A model generated the notes under the pieces. That model saw only the letters and a list, made by a program, of their open reading frames with translations, had not been told where the DNA came from and did no database searches. Source: Rhizobium mesosinicum (GTDB lineage: Bacteria > Pseudomonadota > Alphaproteobacteria > Rhizobiales > Rhizobiaceae). Taken from it: a stretch of 64,000 bases of DNA. The translations under genes and the position numbers were made by a program. Shown in pieces: positions 53,792 to 63,284 of this stretch. The stretch covers positions 124,001 to 188,000 of the forward strand of contig NZ_JAEUAK010000007.1 of assembly GCF_019511345.1 (NCBI RefSeq), written 5' to 3'. The stretch's first letter is position 1; every line of letters starts with the position of its first letter.

Positions 53792-54354
53792 ACATCCATC
53801 GCGTTGAGGCAGTAGGAACGAGGCGATTAGGTAAAGGGCCCGTCGTTGTCTTTGCGACAACCGCGGCGGTGCTTCTCGGTGCGATCTTGGTGGCCGGGTT
53901 CGGGGGCTATCGGATCAATCTTACATCGAGCGAACCGCTCGGTCTCTGGCGTATCGTCAAGCTCGATCGGGCAGCTAATGTCGGCGATCTCGTCTTCATC
54001 TGCCCGCCTCGAACGGCAACCATGCAGGAGGCGCGTCGCCGCGGCTACCTGCGCTCCGGTCTTTGCCCGGGCGGCGTTGCGCCGCTGATCAAGACAATCA
54101 TCGCCCTCCCCGGACAGCGCGTCGACATTGGCATCGGCGTTACCGTCGATGGACATCAAGTTTCCAACTCCGCTCTTCAGCAACGGGACGGTGCGGCTCG
54201 ACCGATGACGCCGTTCCGGGGCGGAATCTTGCCGGCGGGTAGCGTCTTCCTGCACTCGCCGTTCGCCGGCTCCTACGACTCCCGCTATTTCGGTCCCCTC
54301 CCCGCTTCCGGAATCCTCGGTCTGGCGCAACAGGTGCTGACCTATGCGCCCTGA
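53788..54354 (+). CDS. traF: TraF, signal-peptidase-like conjugal transfer protein
   Basis: 188 residues. One N-terminal membrane span (VVVFATTAAVLLGAILVAGF) and an S26-type serine protease layout: catalytic Ser in TSSEPLGLWRI and Lys in PLIKTIIALPGQRV. In IncP and Ti systems TraF processes the pilin TrbC. The start overlaps traA (ATGA); the stop overlaps traB by 11 bases. Confidence 0.94.
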   Translation: MNIHRVEAVGTRRLGKGPVVVFATTAAVLLGAILVAGFGGYRINLTSSEPLGLWRIVKLDRAANVGDLVFICPPRTATMQEARRRGYLRSGLCPGGVAPLIKTIIALPGQRVDIGIGVTVDGHQVSNSALQQRDGAARPMTPFRGGILPAGSVFLHSPFAGSYDSRYFGPLPASGILGLAQQVLTYAP

Positions 54355-55507
54355 TCACTACCGACCAGCGTTGCTGATCATTGCTGCGATTGTTGCCGGA
54401 ACGCTCGGGTGGCGTGGCCATGTCCTGCTGCTTCCGGTGGCCCTGGCGTTTCCAATTCTTTGGGCAAGGGCGCGAACGAGATCGGTGGCGGCGCTCGTTT
54501 CAGGCGGGTATTTCCTGGCGGCATCTCGCGGTCTGCCGCAGGGCGTCGCGACCTTCTATTCGTCGGATCTGTGGCCCGGTCTGTTGCTATGGTTGTGTGC
54601 GTCGGCAAGTTTCGTTGGCGTGCACGCGATGCTCTGGACGAAGCGCTCTGGTACTCGCTCGTTTCGTTACTTGGCGGCCGCCACGCTCATGGCGGTGCCC
54701 CCTTTGGGCATCACCGGCTGGGCACATCCTGTAACGGCGGCCGGCGTTCTGTTTCCGGGATGGGGATGGTGGGGACTGGCGGCAACGACAGCCGGCCTGA
54801 TGGGTCTCGTCACCCGCATGTGGCCGGCTGTCTCGATCGCCTTCGCAGGCTTTTGGGTCTGGTCCGCCGTAAACTGGACCGAACCGTGTCTACCCGATGG
54901 GTGGCGCGGCGTCGATCTGCAAATGGGTTCGTCGCTTGGTCGGAACACCAGTATGCAGCGCCACCGTGATCTGATTGCCACGGTGAAGGACCGTGGTCCC
55001 AGGGCCAACCTAACTATCGTGCTGCCCGAGAGCGCCTTGGGCTTCTGGACGCCGGCGGTCGAACGGCTCTGGGTCAAGGCTCTTGAAGGCACGGAGATTT
55101 CCGTCGTCGCCGGCGCCGCCGCCGTCCATGCCAAGGGATATGACAACGTGCTCGTCGTCCTCTCCGGCACCGACGGCGGCATCCTCTATCGCGAGCGAAT
55201 GCCGGTCCCGGGCTCAATGTGGCAGCCGTGGAAGTCCCAACTCGGCGAGCGGGGCGGCGCCCTTGCGCATTTCTTCGCCAATCCGATCGCGACGACAGGA
55301 GATCGACAGGTCGCGCCCCTGATTTGCTATGAGCAGCTCCTCGTCTGGCCGGTCCTGCAATCAATGCTCCACGATCCAGATTTTATCGTCGCGGTCGGGA
55401 ATGGATGGTGGACGCAAGGGACATCAATCGTCGCGATCCAACGGGCGAGTGCAACCGCCTGGGCAAACCTCTTCGCAAAACCGCTTGTTTTGGCCTTCAA
55501 CACCTGA
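54344..55507 (+). CDS. traB: TraB, membrane-bound C-N hydrolase-like transfer protein
   Basis: 387 residues. About six membrane spans in the first 175 residues precede a nitrilase-like domain with VLPESALGFW, APLICYEQLLVWP and VAVGNGWWTQG. It resembles apolipoprotein N-acyltransferase. TraB raises conjugation efficiency in Ti plasmids. The gene follows traF with overlap. Confidence 0.92.
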   Translation: MRPDHYRPALLIIAAIVAGTLGWRGHVLLLPVALAFPILWARARTRSVAALVSGGYFLAASRGLPQGVATFYSSDLWPGLLLWLCASASFVGVHAMLWTKRSGTRSFRYLAAATLMAVPPLGITGWAHPVTAAGVLFPGWGWWGLAATTAGLMGLVTRMWPAVSIAFAGFWVWSAVNWTEPCLPDGWRGVDLQMGSSLGRNTSMQRHRDLIATVKDRGPRANLTIVLPESALGFWTPAVERLWVKALEGTEISVVAGAAAVHAKGYDNVLVVLSGTDGGILYRERMPVPGSMWQPWKSQLGERGGALAHFFANPIATTGDRQVAPLICYEQLLVWPVLQSMLHDPDFIVAVGNGWWTQGTSIVAIQRASATAWANLFAKPLVLAFNT

Positions 55508-55523
55508 AATCCGAGGAGACTTC

Positions 55524-56132
55524 ATGCTGGACGCTGCCCTGATCAAAGAATGTGCCGATCCTTCCCTGAAGCCGGCGATTGTCGAGCAATTCGTCGATGC
55601 TGTCGGGTCTCCCGACCCGCTCGCTGTTTCCATGAAATCGGGTGGAAGACTGATCCTCATCCCGAAAGCGAAAACCGCCGACGAGGTGATGGAAATCATT
55701 CGGCAGAATGTTGGGCATGCGGTCGTTCGGGTTGGACTGACGCAGTTTCCGGCTGGGGTCGGCGCGAAGGACGCCTCCGAGCTGAAACCCGACCTTGTCG
55801 AGCCGTGTGCCAACCTCCGCATGGGAACGGCAATGTTCGCCAAGATTCTCCGCATTGTGATCAAGTGGTACGGAAACCCCAAGAGCGAGGAGGTCTTCCC
55901 TCAGATATTCGATGACGCTGTTTATGCCTGGAAGACGGGCGAGTTTGAGGGCAATAGCGTGTTTCAGGCAGAGGATCCGGGCGGCGCGGTAGCCATGCAG
56001 TCCGGCAGTGCCGTCGAACGCGATGTTCAGAAGATGGCCGATCAACCAGGCGAGTCAGCCGCGTCTTCTCAATCGACCCTGCAGGACGCTGGCATCCGGA
56101 TCGATCTTTCTCGGATCGGTGGCCAGCGTTAG
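55524..56132 (+). CDS. traH: TraH, conjugal transfer protein
   Basis: 202 residues from the ATG at 55524 after CGAGGAG. N-terminus LDAALIKECADPSLKPAIVE, central VVRVGLTQFPAGVGAKDASE and LVEPCANLRMGTAMFAKILR, a layout resembling lytic transglycosylase-type proteins. Last gene of the traAFBH operon. A catalytic role is not proven here. Confidence 0.9.
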   Translation: MLDAALIKECADPSLKPAIVEQFVDAVGSPDPLAVSMKSGGRLILIPKAKTADEVMEIIRQNVGHAVVRVGLTQFPAGVGAKDASELKPDLVEPCANLRMGTAMFAKILRIVIKWYGNPKSEEVFPQIFDDAVYAWKTGEFEGNSVFQAEDPGGAVAMQSGSAVERDVQKMADQPGESAASSQSTLQDAGIRIDLSRIGGQR

Positions 56133-56384
56133 CGTCGGGGACGAACCCGATCGGAGCAATCGCAGATGCTGCATGCCAGTCCATGAGCTTCGATCCCAAC
56201 CGAGAATGCAATAACCGCGTGGTCGTCACGAGCTTTCGCGGCGACTCACGCTCTGCATGCCGTGCCGCTTGGATTATCCCGATTCATCGCGTCGAGACAT
56301 GAATATCAGTTGATTGCTATTAGACGTGAGGATGTCGCGTCGGCACGCTTTTTCCGGGAACAATATCAACCGGGAGAAACCGAC

Positions 56385-57431
56385 GTGCGACGATTCCAGC
56401 CACCTTCCATTCTGCCTTTAGCCCTTGCCCTGTGTTTGCCGCAGCTCGGGCATGCGGAAACCCTCGTCGTCAACAGCTATGGTGGACCCTACGAAGCCAT
56501 CATTCGAAAGGCGATTATCGAACCCTTCGAGCGCAAGACCGGGATCGACGTCGTCTACGATGCAGTCGGCTCGGCCTCGCAGGACTATGCCAAGATCAAG
56601 GCAACCAACGGACATCCCGGATTTGACGTGGTGGTCATGACAGCGTCGCAATCGCTTCAAGGCTGCCGCGACGGAGTGCTCGACAAGCTCGACGTCACCA
56701 CGATCCCGAACCTTGCTTCGCTCACCGCTAGCCTACAGGCCGTTGCAGGACCCTGTGGCGCGGTCCACGAGGTCCAGTACATGTCGCTACTCTATAGGAC
56801 TGACAAGCTTGCTTCCGCGCCGACCTCTTGGGGTGATCTTCTCCGGCCGGATCTCGATGGCAAGGTGGTCCTGCCGACCTTCCAGAACATCATGGCCGTC
56901 TATCTACTGGAAATGATGTCGATTACAGAAGGCGGCGGGCTGATCGACGATATCGATCCCGGCTTTGCGGCCATGGCCCGTCTCGCCAAACACTCGATCG
57001 GCTTCGAACAATCCTCTGCCATCCTCGAAAGCTACATCAAGGATGGCACGGTCTGGGCAATGCCCTTCTGGAGCGGCCGCGCTCAGCTTTTGGTCGACGA
57101 GGGAATGCCTGTTGACTATGTGCGGCCCCAGGAAGGCACCATCCCGCTGATCGCGACGCTGAACGTCCCGGTTGGAGCCGAGCACAAGGCGGCGGCAAGA
57201 TCCTTCATTGATTTCTTCCTGGAAAAGACCAGTCAGGAAGCCTGGGTCGCCGGTTACAAGGTCGGCAGCGCTCGTGTCGACATCGATGTTCCGGAAGGCC
57301 TGCGCCGCCGACAGATCACGTCGCAAGAAGGTTTCACGTCACTCAAGTTGCCCGATCTGACCGTGCTCGGCGACAAGCTCTCCGAATGGGGTGGACGCTG
57401 GGACCGAGACGTCGTCTCGCAGGCGCGTTGA
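56385..57431 (+). CDS. Periplasmic binding protein, PotD-like (second system)
   Basis: 348 residues from a GTG at 56385, about 8 bases after GGGAGA. Sec signal RRFQPPSILPLALALCLPQLGHA, then mature ETLVVNSYGGPYEAIIRKAI. Solute-binding family of polyamine/opine-type importers. First gene of a PotDBCA operon that continues into catabolic genes. Only distantly similar to the copy at 41909. Confidence 0.9.
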   Translation: MRRFQPPSILPLALALCLPQLGHAETLVVNSYGGPYEAIIRKAIIEPFERKTGIDVVYDAVGSASQDYAKIKATNGHPGFDVVVMTASQSLQGCRDGVLDKLDVTTIPNLASLTASLQAVAGPCGAVHEVQYMSLLYRTDKLASAPTSWGDLLRPDLDGKVVLPTFQNIMAVYLLEMMSITEGGGLIDDIDPGFAAMARLAKHSIGFEQSSAILESYIKDGTVWAMPFWSGRAQLLVDEGMPVDYVRPQEGTIPLIATLNVPVGAEHKAAARSFIDFFLEKTSQEAWVAGYKVGSARVDIDVPEGLRRRQITSQEGFTSLKLPDLTVLGDKLSEWGGRWDRDVVSQAR

Positions 57432-57440
57432 GGAGTTACC

Positions 57441-58340
57441 ATGACAGCTCTTATCGCCAGCGCCCCGGCTGCTTCCGGGCGCTTTGCCCTTCGCGTGTCG
57501 GCGCCGGTCCTCTTGGCACCGTCCTGCCTGCTTCTGACGATCTTCTTCGCCCTTCCGATGGGCGTGATGATTGGCCTGAGTTTCCTCGATGGTCGAACGC
57601 TCGTCCCGACGCTTGGAAATTACGAGCGCTTCTTCCTCGATGGACTGTCGCTGGCTGGTTTTGTCCGCACAGCAATTATGTCGGCCCTGGTCGCGGCTGC
57701 CGTTACGTTTCTCGGCTATCCCGTCGCCTATTTCCTTGCCCGTTCGCAAACGCGCTGGCGCACCGTTGTCTTTGCGCTAGCGCTCGCGCCCGAACTTGCC
57801 GGCGTGGTGCTGCGCACCTACGGTTGGCTGATCATTCTCGAGGATCGAGGCTTCATCAATGATGCGCTCATCCATTTCGGCATCGTCTCGACGCCCCTTC
57901 CCCTCTCCAAAAACCTGTTTGCAGTCGTTGTCGGACTGACGCATGTCGTGCTGCCCTTCGGCATCTTATCGTTGATGACGAGCATCCAGGGGATCGACGT
58001 CAATTTCGAACGCGCCGCCCAGATGCTCGGCGCCTCCAGAGCGTCCGTCATTCGTCACATCGTCCTTCCCCTCTCTGTGCCCGGCATCGTCAGCTCATTG
58101 CTGATCAGCTTCACCATGGCGGCCAGTGCCTACGCAACACCGGCCCTTCTCGGGGGCGCACGTTTCAAGGTGCTGGCAACGATGATCTCCGAACAGGTGC
58201 TCTTTTATATCGACTGGCCCTTCGCGAGCGTCATGGCGATCGCCCTGCTTGCCATGATGCTCGTCGCCTCACTGATCGGAATACGCTGGGAGGCACGTCT
58301 CAAGGTGCGAAAATCATCCCGGAAGGGAGAGGTAAGATGA
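57441..58340 (+). CDS. ABC permease, PotB-like (second system)
   Basis: 299 residues, six-span permease. The EAA loop is RAAQMLGASRASVIRHIVLPLSVPGI. Starts 9 bases after the binding protein stop and its own stop overlaps the PotC-like start (ATGA). Confidence 0.93.
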   Translation: MTALIASAPAASGRFALRVSAPVLLAPSCLLLTIFFALPMGVMIGLSFLDGRTLVPTLGNYERFFLDGLSLAGFVRTAIMSALVAAAVTFLGYPVAYFLARSQTRWRTVVFALALAPELAGVVLRTYGWLIILEDRGFINDALIHFGIVSTPLPLSKNLFAVVVGLTHVVLPFGILSLMTSIQGIDVNFERAAQMLGASRASVIRHIVLPLSVPGIVSSLLISFTMAASAYATPALLGGARFKVLATMISEQVLFYIDWPFASVMAIALLAMMLVASLIGIRWEARLKVRKSSRKGEVR

Positions 58341-59140
58341 CGAAAGTGATTGCGATCAGCTTCTGGGCGGCGCTCACTCTGATACTGGCTTTCATCGCGC
58401 TGCCACTCCTCGTGGTTGTTGCGGCCTCGGTTAGCCCGACCTCGGCCGTGACATTCCGGCCATGGGAATGGACACTCGTCTGGTACGGCGGGCTTTTCGA
58501 GGAGCGATGGGTCCAGCCCTTCCTGTTGAGCGTCCAGATCGCCGTGATCGTTGCGGCGATCAGCGGTGCTCTCGGGACACTTGCCGCCTTTGCCCTTGTC
58601 CATGAGAGGATTCCAGGCTCGAGCGTCATCATGGCGGCACTCTTGTCGCCGCTTTCGGTCCCGCAGATCGTCAAGGGTGTGGCGATCGTCCTTTTCCTGT
58701 CGATCATCGGTCTGCAGAACATGCTCGGCATGCCGGCGCTGATTACTGCTCATATTGTGCTGGCCCTTCCCTTCGTGATGCGGATGGCGGCCGGCGCACT
58801 TGCGAATTTCGATGAGAACCTCGATCGCGCTGCCCAGATCCTCGGCGCCAGCAGGCGCCAAAGGATGCTGTACGTCGTGCTTCCGCTCATCAAACCGGGC
58901 GTTCTGTCCGGCGTCACCTTCGCCTTCATCATCTCGTTCAACAATATTCCGCTGTCGGTCTTCCTGGTCCGCCCTGGCGACACGACCCTGCCGATCGCCG
59001 TCATCAATCACCTCGAATATAGCCTCGACCCGGTCATGGCGGCGGTCAATGTCGCGTCGATGATCTTCGTTCTGATCGTGATCCTGGCGTTCGAAAAACT
59101 CGGCGGCTTTTCCGCGCAGCTTCATGGAGGAAGCAAGTGA
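58337..59140 (+). CDS. ABC permease, PotC-like (second system)
   Basis: 267 residues, six-span permease with the EAA loop RAAQILGASRRQRMLYVVLPLIKPGV. Overlaps both neighbours by four bases: ATGA at its start and GTGA at its end. Confidence 0.93.
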   Translation: MTKVIAISFWAALTLILAFIALPLLVVVAASVSPTSAVTFRPWEWTLVWYGGLFEERWVQPFLLSVQIAVIVAAISGALGTLAAFALVHERIPGSSVIMAALLSPLSVPQIVKGVAIVLFLSIIGLQNMLGMPALITAHIVLALPFVMRMAAGALANFDENLDRAAQILGASRRQRMLYVVLPLIKPGVLSGVTFAFIISFNNIPLSVFLVRPGDTTLPIAVINHLEYSLDPVMAAVNVASMIFVLIVILAFEKLGGFSAQLHGGSK

Positions 59141-60219
59141 GCGAATTCGACATCGAACTCCTGTCGGTTACAAAGTCCTTCGGCCAGGTCCCCGTCGTCA
59201 GGGACATCAATCTGCAGATCCCGCCCGGCGAGTTCGTCAGCATTCTTGGGCCTTCCGGCTGCGGCAAGACGACGACGCTGAACATGATTGCCGGTTTCAG
59301 CGCTCCGAGCGGGGGCGATATCCGGATCCGCGGACGCAGTCAGCTGAATGTGCCGCCCGAGAAACGCAATCTCGGGCTCGTGTTTCAGAATTACGCGCTC
59401 TTTCCTCACATGACGGTCGCCGAAAATGTCGGGTTCGGACTTCGCATGCGAGGCGCGAGGCGCACTGAGACCAATGCGGCAGCGGAGAAGGCACTTCGAA
59501 GCGTGCATCTGGATGGTTTCGGCGCACGCTATCCGAAGGAGCTGTCCGGTGGCCAGCAGCAGCGCGTCGCACTCGCCCGGGCGATAGCCCCTCGGCCCTC
59601 GCTCCTGCTTCTCGACGAGCCGCTCTCCAATCTCGATCTGAAATTGCGCGAGGCGATGCGCGCCGAACTGAAGGAGATCCATGAGACGCTCGGCATGACC
59701 TTCGTCTACGTCACACACGACCAGGAAGAAGCCATGGCCATGTCCGACCGGATCGTCATCATGGATCGTGGTGCCATCGTTCAGCAAGGCGCACCCGGCG
59801 ACATCTATCGCCAACCGGCATCGCGCTTTGTGGCCGATTTCATCGGGCGGTCGAACATCCTGCCGATTTCGGGATGTTCGCGCTCGGCATCCGGCATCAA
59901 ACTGTCGATCGAGGGCGGACCCACGATCCTCACGTCTGGCGGGTCGAGCGCGCCAGCCGAGATCAGCTTCTGCTCCGTAAGACCACAGAGCGTCAAGCTT
60001 GCCGGGGTGGATGAGGTTCCAGCCGGGGTGAACCGGCTTGAAGCAACCCTGCGCCGCGTGACCGACTTCGGTGCCTATGCAGAGCTTGAGGCGATCATCG
60101 CCGGCGGACACCGGTTGATCCTTCATCACCCAACCATCGCAACCGGACATGGCCTGACGTACGGTCGACCGATCACGCTCGCCATCGATCCCGCTGACGT
60201 CCGGCCTCTGGCGATGTGA
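59137..60219 (+). CDS. ABC ATPase, PotA-like (second system)
   Basis: 360 residues from a GTG that overlaps the permease stop. Walker A GPSGCGKTT (38-46), signature LSGGQQQRVALARAI, Walker B LLLLDEPLSNLD, H loop VTHDQEEAM and a C-terminal TOBE region. Energises the second Pot-like importer. Confidence 0.95.
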   Translation: MSEFDIELLSVTKSFGQVPVVRDINLQIPPGEFVSILGPSGCGKTTTLNMIAGFSAPSGGDIRIRGRSQLNVPPEKRNLGLVFQNYALFPHMTVAENVGFGLRMRGARRTETNAAAEKALRSVHLDGFGARYPKELSGGQQQRVALARAIAPRPSLLLLDEPLSNLDLKLREAMRAELKEIHETLGMTFVYVTHDQEEAMAMSDRIVIMDRGAIVQQGAPGDIYRQPASRFVADFIGRSNILPISGCSRSASGIKLSIEGGPTILTSGGSSAPAEISFCSVRPQSVKLAGVDEVPAGVNRLEATLRRVTDFGAYAELEAIIAGGHRLILHHPTIATGHGLTYGRPITLAIDPADVRPLAM

Positions 60220-60333
60220 ACTTGACCGATCGATCGCCGCTATCAATGCGCCATGATCGCTATTGGAGTTCGGGTCTCTGGCGGACGTAGCATCACCTCG
60301 GCCCCAAAATGGGACCACAGAAGGAGAACGGAA

Positions 60334-61197
60334 ATGCTGAAGGAAAGACTGAAGGCGGTGCAGGTCGAGAGCAATGTCTGCGCCGACATCGAGGGGTTTG
60401 ATTTCAACAATTACGATGCGCGCGATATCGAGGAATTGCGTCGATACTGGCTGCAATATGGCGTCCTTCGCTTCAAGCGGACCCAGATCACCGATGCGGA
60501 CCAGGTGGCCTTCTCGCGCCATTTCGGCGAGTTCGTCATCCATCCGAAACAGCTGCAGGAGGGTGGCCATCCCACCCATCCGGAAATTCTCGTCATCAGC
60601 AACACAACGAAAGACGGCAAACCAACCGGTGCCATGGGCAACAGCGAAGCGACCTGGCATACCGATACGTGGTTTTACGAAAAGCCACCGGCCGGCGCCA
60701 TTCTACGGGCGATCAAGGTTCCGCCGTCAGGTGGCGACACCTACTTCCTGTCGACCTATATGGCCTATGAAACCTTGCCGGCGTCGCTGAAAAGCCTGGT
60801 CGATGGGCGCCAGATCTATTTCCAGAACGTCTACGACAAGACCGGCAAGCTGCGGCTCGGCAAGACCGAGCCTAAGAGCAAGGACTTTCGTGAGTGGGGC
60901 GGCATGGTGCACCCGCTGGTGCGCACCCATGGCGAAACCGGCCGCAAGGCGCTCTATCTCGGCGGCACCTCCGATGGCGCCTGGATCGTCGGCATGCCGC
61001 TCGACGAGAGCAATGCGTTGCTCGCCGAGCTCTGGGATCACACGACGAGGGACCAGGAAGTCTTCGTCCAACGCTGGGAGGAAGGCGACATCATGATGTG
61101 GGATAACCGGTGCACGATGCACCGGCGCGACTCCTTCGACCCCGCATCGATCCGCATCATGCACCGGACGACGACCTCCGGCGAGCGCCCGATCTGA
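60334..61197 (+). CDS. TauD/TfdA-family Fe(II)/2-oxoglutarate dioxygenase
   Basis: 287 residues from the ATG at 60334, 7 bases after AAGGAG. Iron ligands H109 and D111 in ATWHTDTWFY and distal H263 in TMHRRDSF; the 2-oxoglutarate-binding Arg is R274 (IRIMHRTT). These enzymes oxidise substrates such as taurine, alkylsulfates or carnitine-like compounds. It follows the transporter, so it probably attacks the imported compound. The frame extends upstream to 60253 without a ribosome site. Confidence 0.93.
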   Translation: MLKERLKAVQVESNVCADIEGFDFNNYDARDIEELRRYWLQYGVLRFKRTQITDADQVAFSRHFGEFVIHPKQLQEGGHPTHPEILVISNTTKDGKPTGAMGNSEATWHTDTWFYEKPPAGAILRAIKVPPSGGDTYFLSTYMAYETLPASLKSLVDGRQIYFQNVYDKTGKLRLGKTEPKSKDFREWGGMVHPLVRTHGETGRKALYLGGTSDGAWIVGMPLDESNALLAELWDHTTRDQEVFVQRWEEGDIMMWDNRCTMHRRDSFDPASIRIMHRTTTSGERPI

Positions 61198-61221
61198 TCC
61201 CATTTCAGGAAAGACCGTGAC

Positions 61222-61875
61222 ATGACACCTTTCTACCGGGCCCATGAACGCCAGCTCAGCCTACCCCCTGATCTCATCGAGATGCTTCCGGCGGTCGAGA
61301 CCGCAACGATCGGACATGTCGAACATCTGGGCTTTGTCGGCGACAATGTCCGTCCCGTCTTTCCCTGCCGGGCCTTCGGGCCGGCCTTGACCGTCGCGGC
61401 CCCAGGCCGCGACGGTGTCATCATCTACAAGGCGATCGACATGCTGGGGCCGGGCGACATGCTGGTCATTTCCCGTGTCGACCGCGACGATGTTGCGTGT
61501 GTGGGTGGCGGCGTTGCCGCCGCCGCCAAGGCGAAAGGGGCAAGCGGTATCGTCATCGACGGGCCTTGCACCGATGTTGAGGAGCTTGTCACCGTTGGCC
61601 TTCCGGTCTGGTGCCGGGGCGTGTCGTCGCGCACGACCAACCGGATCTTTTCGATCGGCGGATCGATCAATGTTCCAATCGCCTGCGGCAGCGCGGCAAT
61701 CTTGCCGGGATATGCCGTCCTGGCCGACAGCGACGGCGTCTTTGCTGCCGAGGCCGAGCGCATGCACAACCTTGCGGAAATGGCGATCGCACGCCAGCAG
61801 CGCTCGGCAGCCCTACGTGCGCATTTGACTGCCGGCAAATCCATCTTCCTGTTCGAGCAAGAGGACCTTGCATGA
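61222..61875 (+). CDS. RraA-family aldolase/decarboxylase-like protein
   Basis: 217 residues of the RraA/HMG-aldolase fold: ETATIGHVEHLGF, PCRAFGPALTVAAPGRDG, then VIDGPCTDVEELVTVGLPVW and GSINVPIACGSAAILPGYAV. The family catalytic motif is usually DGxxRD; here it reads DGPCTD (113-118), with Thr in place of Arg, so aldolase activity may be changed or lost. The stop overlaps the amidase start (ATGA). Works in the same catabolic operon. Confidence 0.88.
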   Translation: MTPFYRAHERQLSLPPDLIEMLPAVETATIGHVEHLGFVGDNVRPVFPCRAFGPALTVAAPGRDGVIIYKAIDMLGPGDMLVISRVDRDDVACVGGGVAAAAKAKGASGIVIDGPCTDVEELVTVGLPVWCRGVSSRTTNRIFSIGGSINVPIACGSAAILPGYAVLADSDGVFAAEAERMHNLAEMAIARQQRSAALRAHLTAGKSIFLFEQEDLA

Positions 61876-62759
61876 AGATCTCGCTTATTCAGATGAATGC
61901 CAGCCCCGACCGGGCATATAATCTGGCGGAAGCCGGACGCCTGATGTTGAAGGCGGTTCAAAACGAAAGACCGGACCTCATCGTGCTGCCGGAACATTTC
62001 GACTGGACGGGAGGTACGACAGACGAAAAAAAGGCGGCCGCCGATCTCATCCCCGGAGGCAGAGCCTATAATATGGCGCAACGCTTTGCTGCCGAGCATG
62101 GTGTCGCCATCCATGCCGGAAGCATCCTCGAAAGCGTCCCGGGTCATGAAAGGATATTCAACACGACCGTTGTCTTCGACGCCAATGGGAGGCAAGTCGG
62201 GACCTATCGGAAGGTCCATCTCTTCGACATCACCGCGCCGGACGGAAAACGCTACGCCGAGTCCGAGACGGTTGCGCCAGGTAACCAGCTGCTGATTTAT
62301 GAACTGAATGGATTCCGACTTGCCTGCTGCATCTGCTACGATCTGCGGTTCTCCCGCATTTTCGATCGTCTCGCCGCCGAAAAGGCCGATGTCTTCGTTC
62401 TACCGGCAGCCTTCACGCGCCAAACCGGTAAATATCATTGGGAGGTTCTGTGCCGGGCGCGGGCTATCGAGTTCCAGACGTTCGTCGTCGCCTGTGGCCA
62501 ATGCGGTTCCTACACGACGCCGGCCGGTGAGGAGCGGCAAATGTTCGGGAATTCGATGATCTGCGACCCCTGGGGACAAATCCTCGTAAGGGCGAACGAC
62601 AAGCCGGGTGTCGTCAGCGCCAGAATTGACCGTGACAGGCTGAGGCAGGTTCGAACGTGGATTCCAATGGAAGCACACCGGGTAGATGTTACGGCCATGC
62701 CGCTCGCCACTGCCAAAGCTGCCACGCCCAATCGCCGCGTGACAGACATGACCTTTTGA
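61872..62759 (+). CDS. Nitrilase-superfamily amidase (second copy)
   Basis: 295 residues with the triad E41 (VLPEHFDWTG), K113 (YRKVHLFD) and C154 (CICYDLRFS). Coupled to the RraA-like gene by ATGA. Last gene of the second Pot-like operon. Similar to omega-amidases/carbamoyl hydrolases. The first Pot-like locus (38381) ends with the same family, so both transport operons deliver an amide. Confidence 0.93.
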   Translation: MKISLIQMNASPDRAYNLAEAGRLMLKAVQNERPDLIVLPEHFDWTGGTTDEKKAAADLIPGGRAYNMAQRFAAEHGVAIHAGSILESVPGHERIFNTTVVFDANGRQVGTYRKVHLFDITAPDGKRYAESETVAPGNQLLIYELNGFRLACCICYDLRFSRIFDRLAAEKADVFVLPAAFTRQTGKYHWEVLCRARAIEFQTFVVACGQCGSYTTPAGEERQMFGNSMICDPWGQILVRANDKPGVVSARIDRDRLRQVRTWIPMEAHRVDVTAMPLATAKAATPNRRVTDMTF

Positions 62760-63005
62760 TGGGATCAAGAGGCGGACTCAGAACAGAGGCTTCATCGCCG
62801 TCGGACCCTCTTTCGGCCGTCGTCATCGGATCGACTTCGGTTGCGAACGGAAAACCATGCCGCCCGTTATTCCACGCGCTGCAATACACGAACGTGTCGT
62901 TCTGACCGGACGGCATATGCGGCTATGATGCTCAGCCGTGATGCCACGCACGGCGGGAACCGCCGGGGTTTACCGACGTTGCTCATCAGACAAGGAGCTG
63001 ATGAC
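62760..63005. other. Gene-free stretch
   Basis: No convincing gene on either strand. It ends with AAGGAGCTGATGAC, the ribosome site of the doubtful frame at 63006. Confidence 0.35.
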
Positions 63006-63221
63006 ATGCTTGCATTTGGCAGGAGCCTCGGGGGTCTCCGGGAAAGCGAAGGGCGATCGGGGCTTGCCGGAGCGTTGACGCCCGGAGTTCTTCCATTCTG
63101 GAATATGAGGAAGAAAACGATGCGGAAAGAACGGGCGCTAGGCGCGAAAGAAACGAGCGCGCCCGGTTGGGCGTCACCAGCTCAGCGCATCGGCCGGAAC
63201 GCGTTGACTCCCCCGGACTAA
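63006..63221 (+). CDS. Doubtful small ORF, 71 residues
   Basis: Starts 8 bases after AAGGAG (AAGGAGCTGATGAC). The product (LAFGRSLGGLRESEGRSGLA … RIGRNALTPPD) is Gly/Arg-rich with no recognised domain. The strong ribosome site is the only support; composition is not convincing. Confidence 0.3.
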   Translation: MLAFGRSLGGLRESEGRSGLAGALTPGVLPFWNMRKKTMRKERALGAKETSAPGWASPAQRIGRNALTPPD

Positions 63222-63284
63222 ACGGGTCGCAACTGAGCAGGTCGGCGGTGCGTCCGTTCCGCCTTTGCTGACGAGGGGGTTCTA

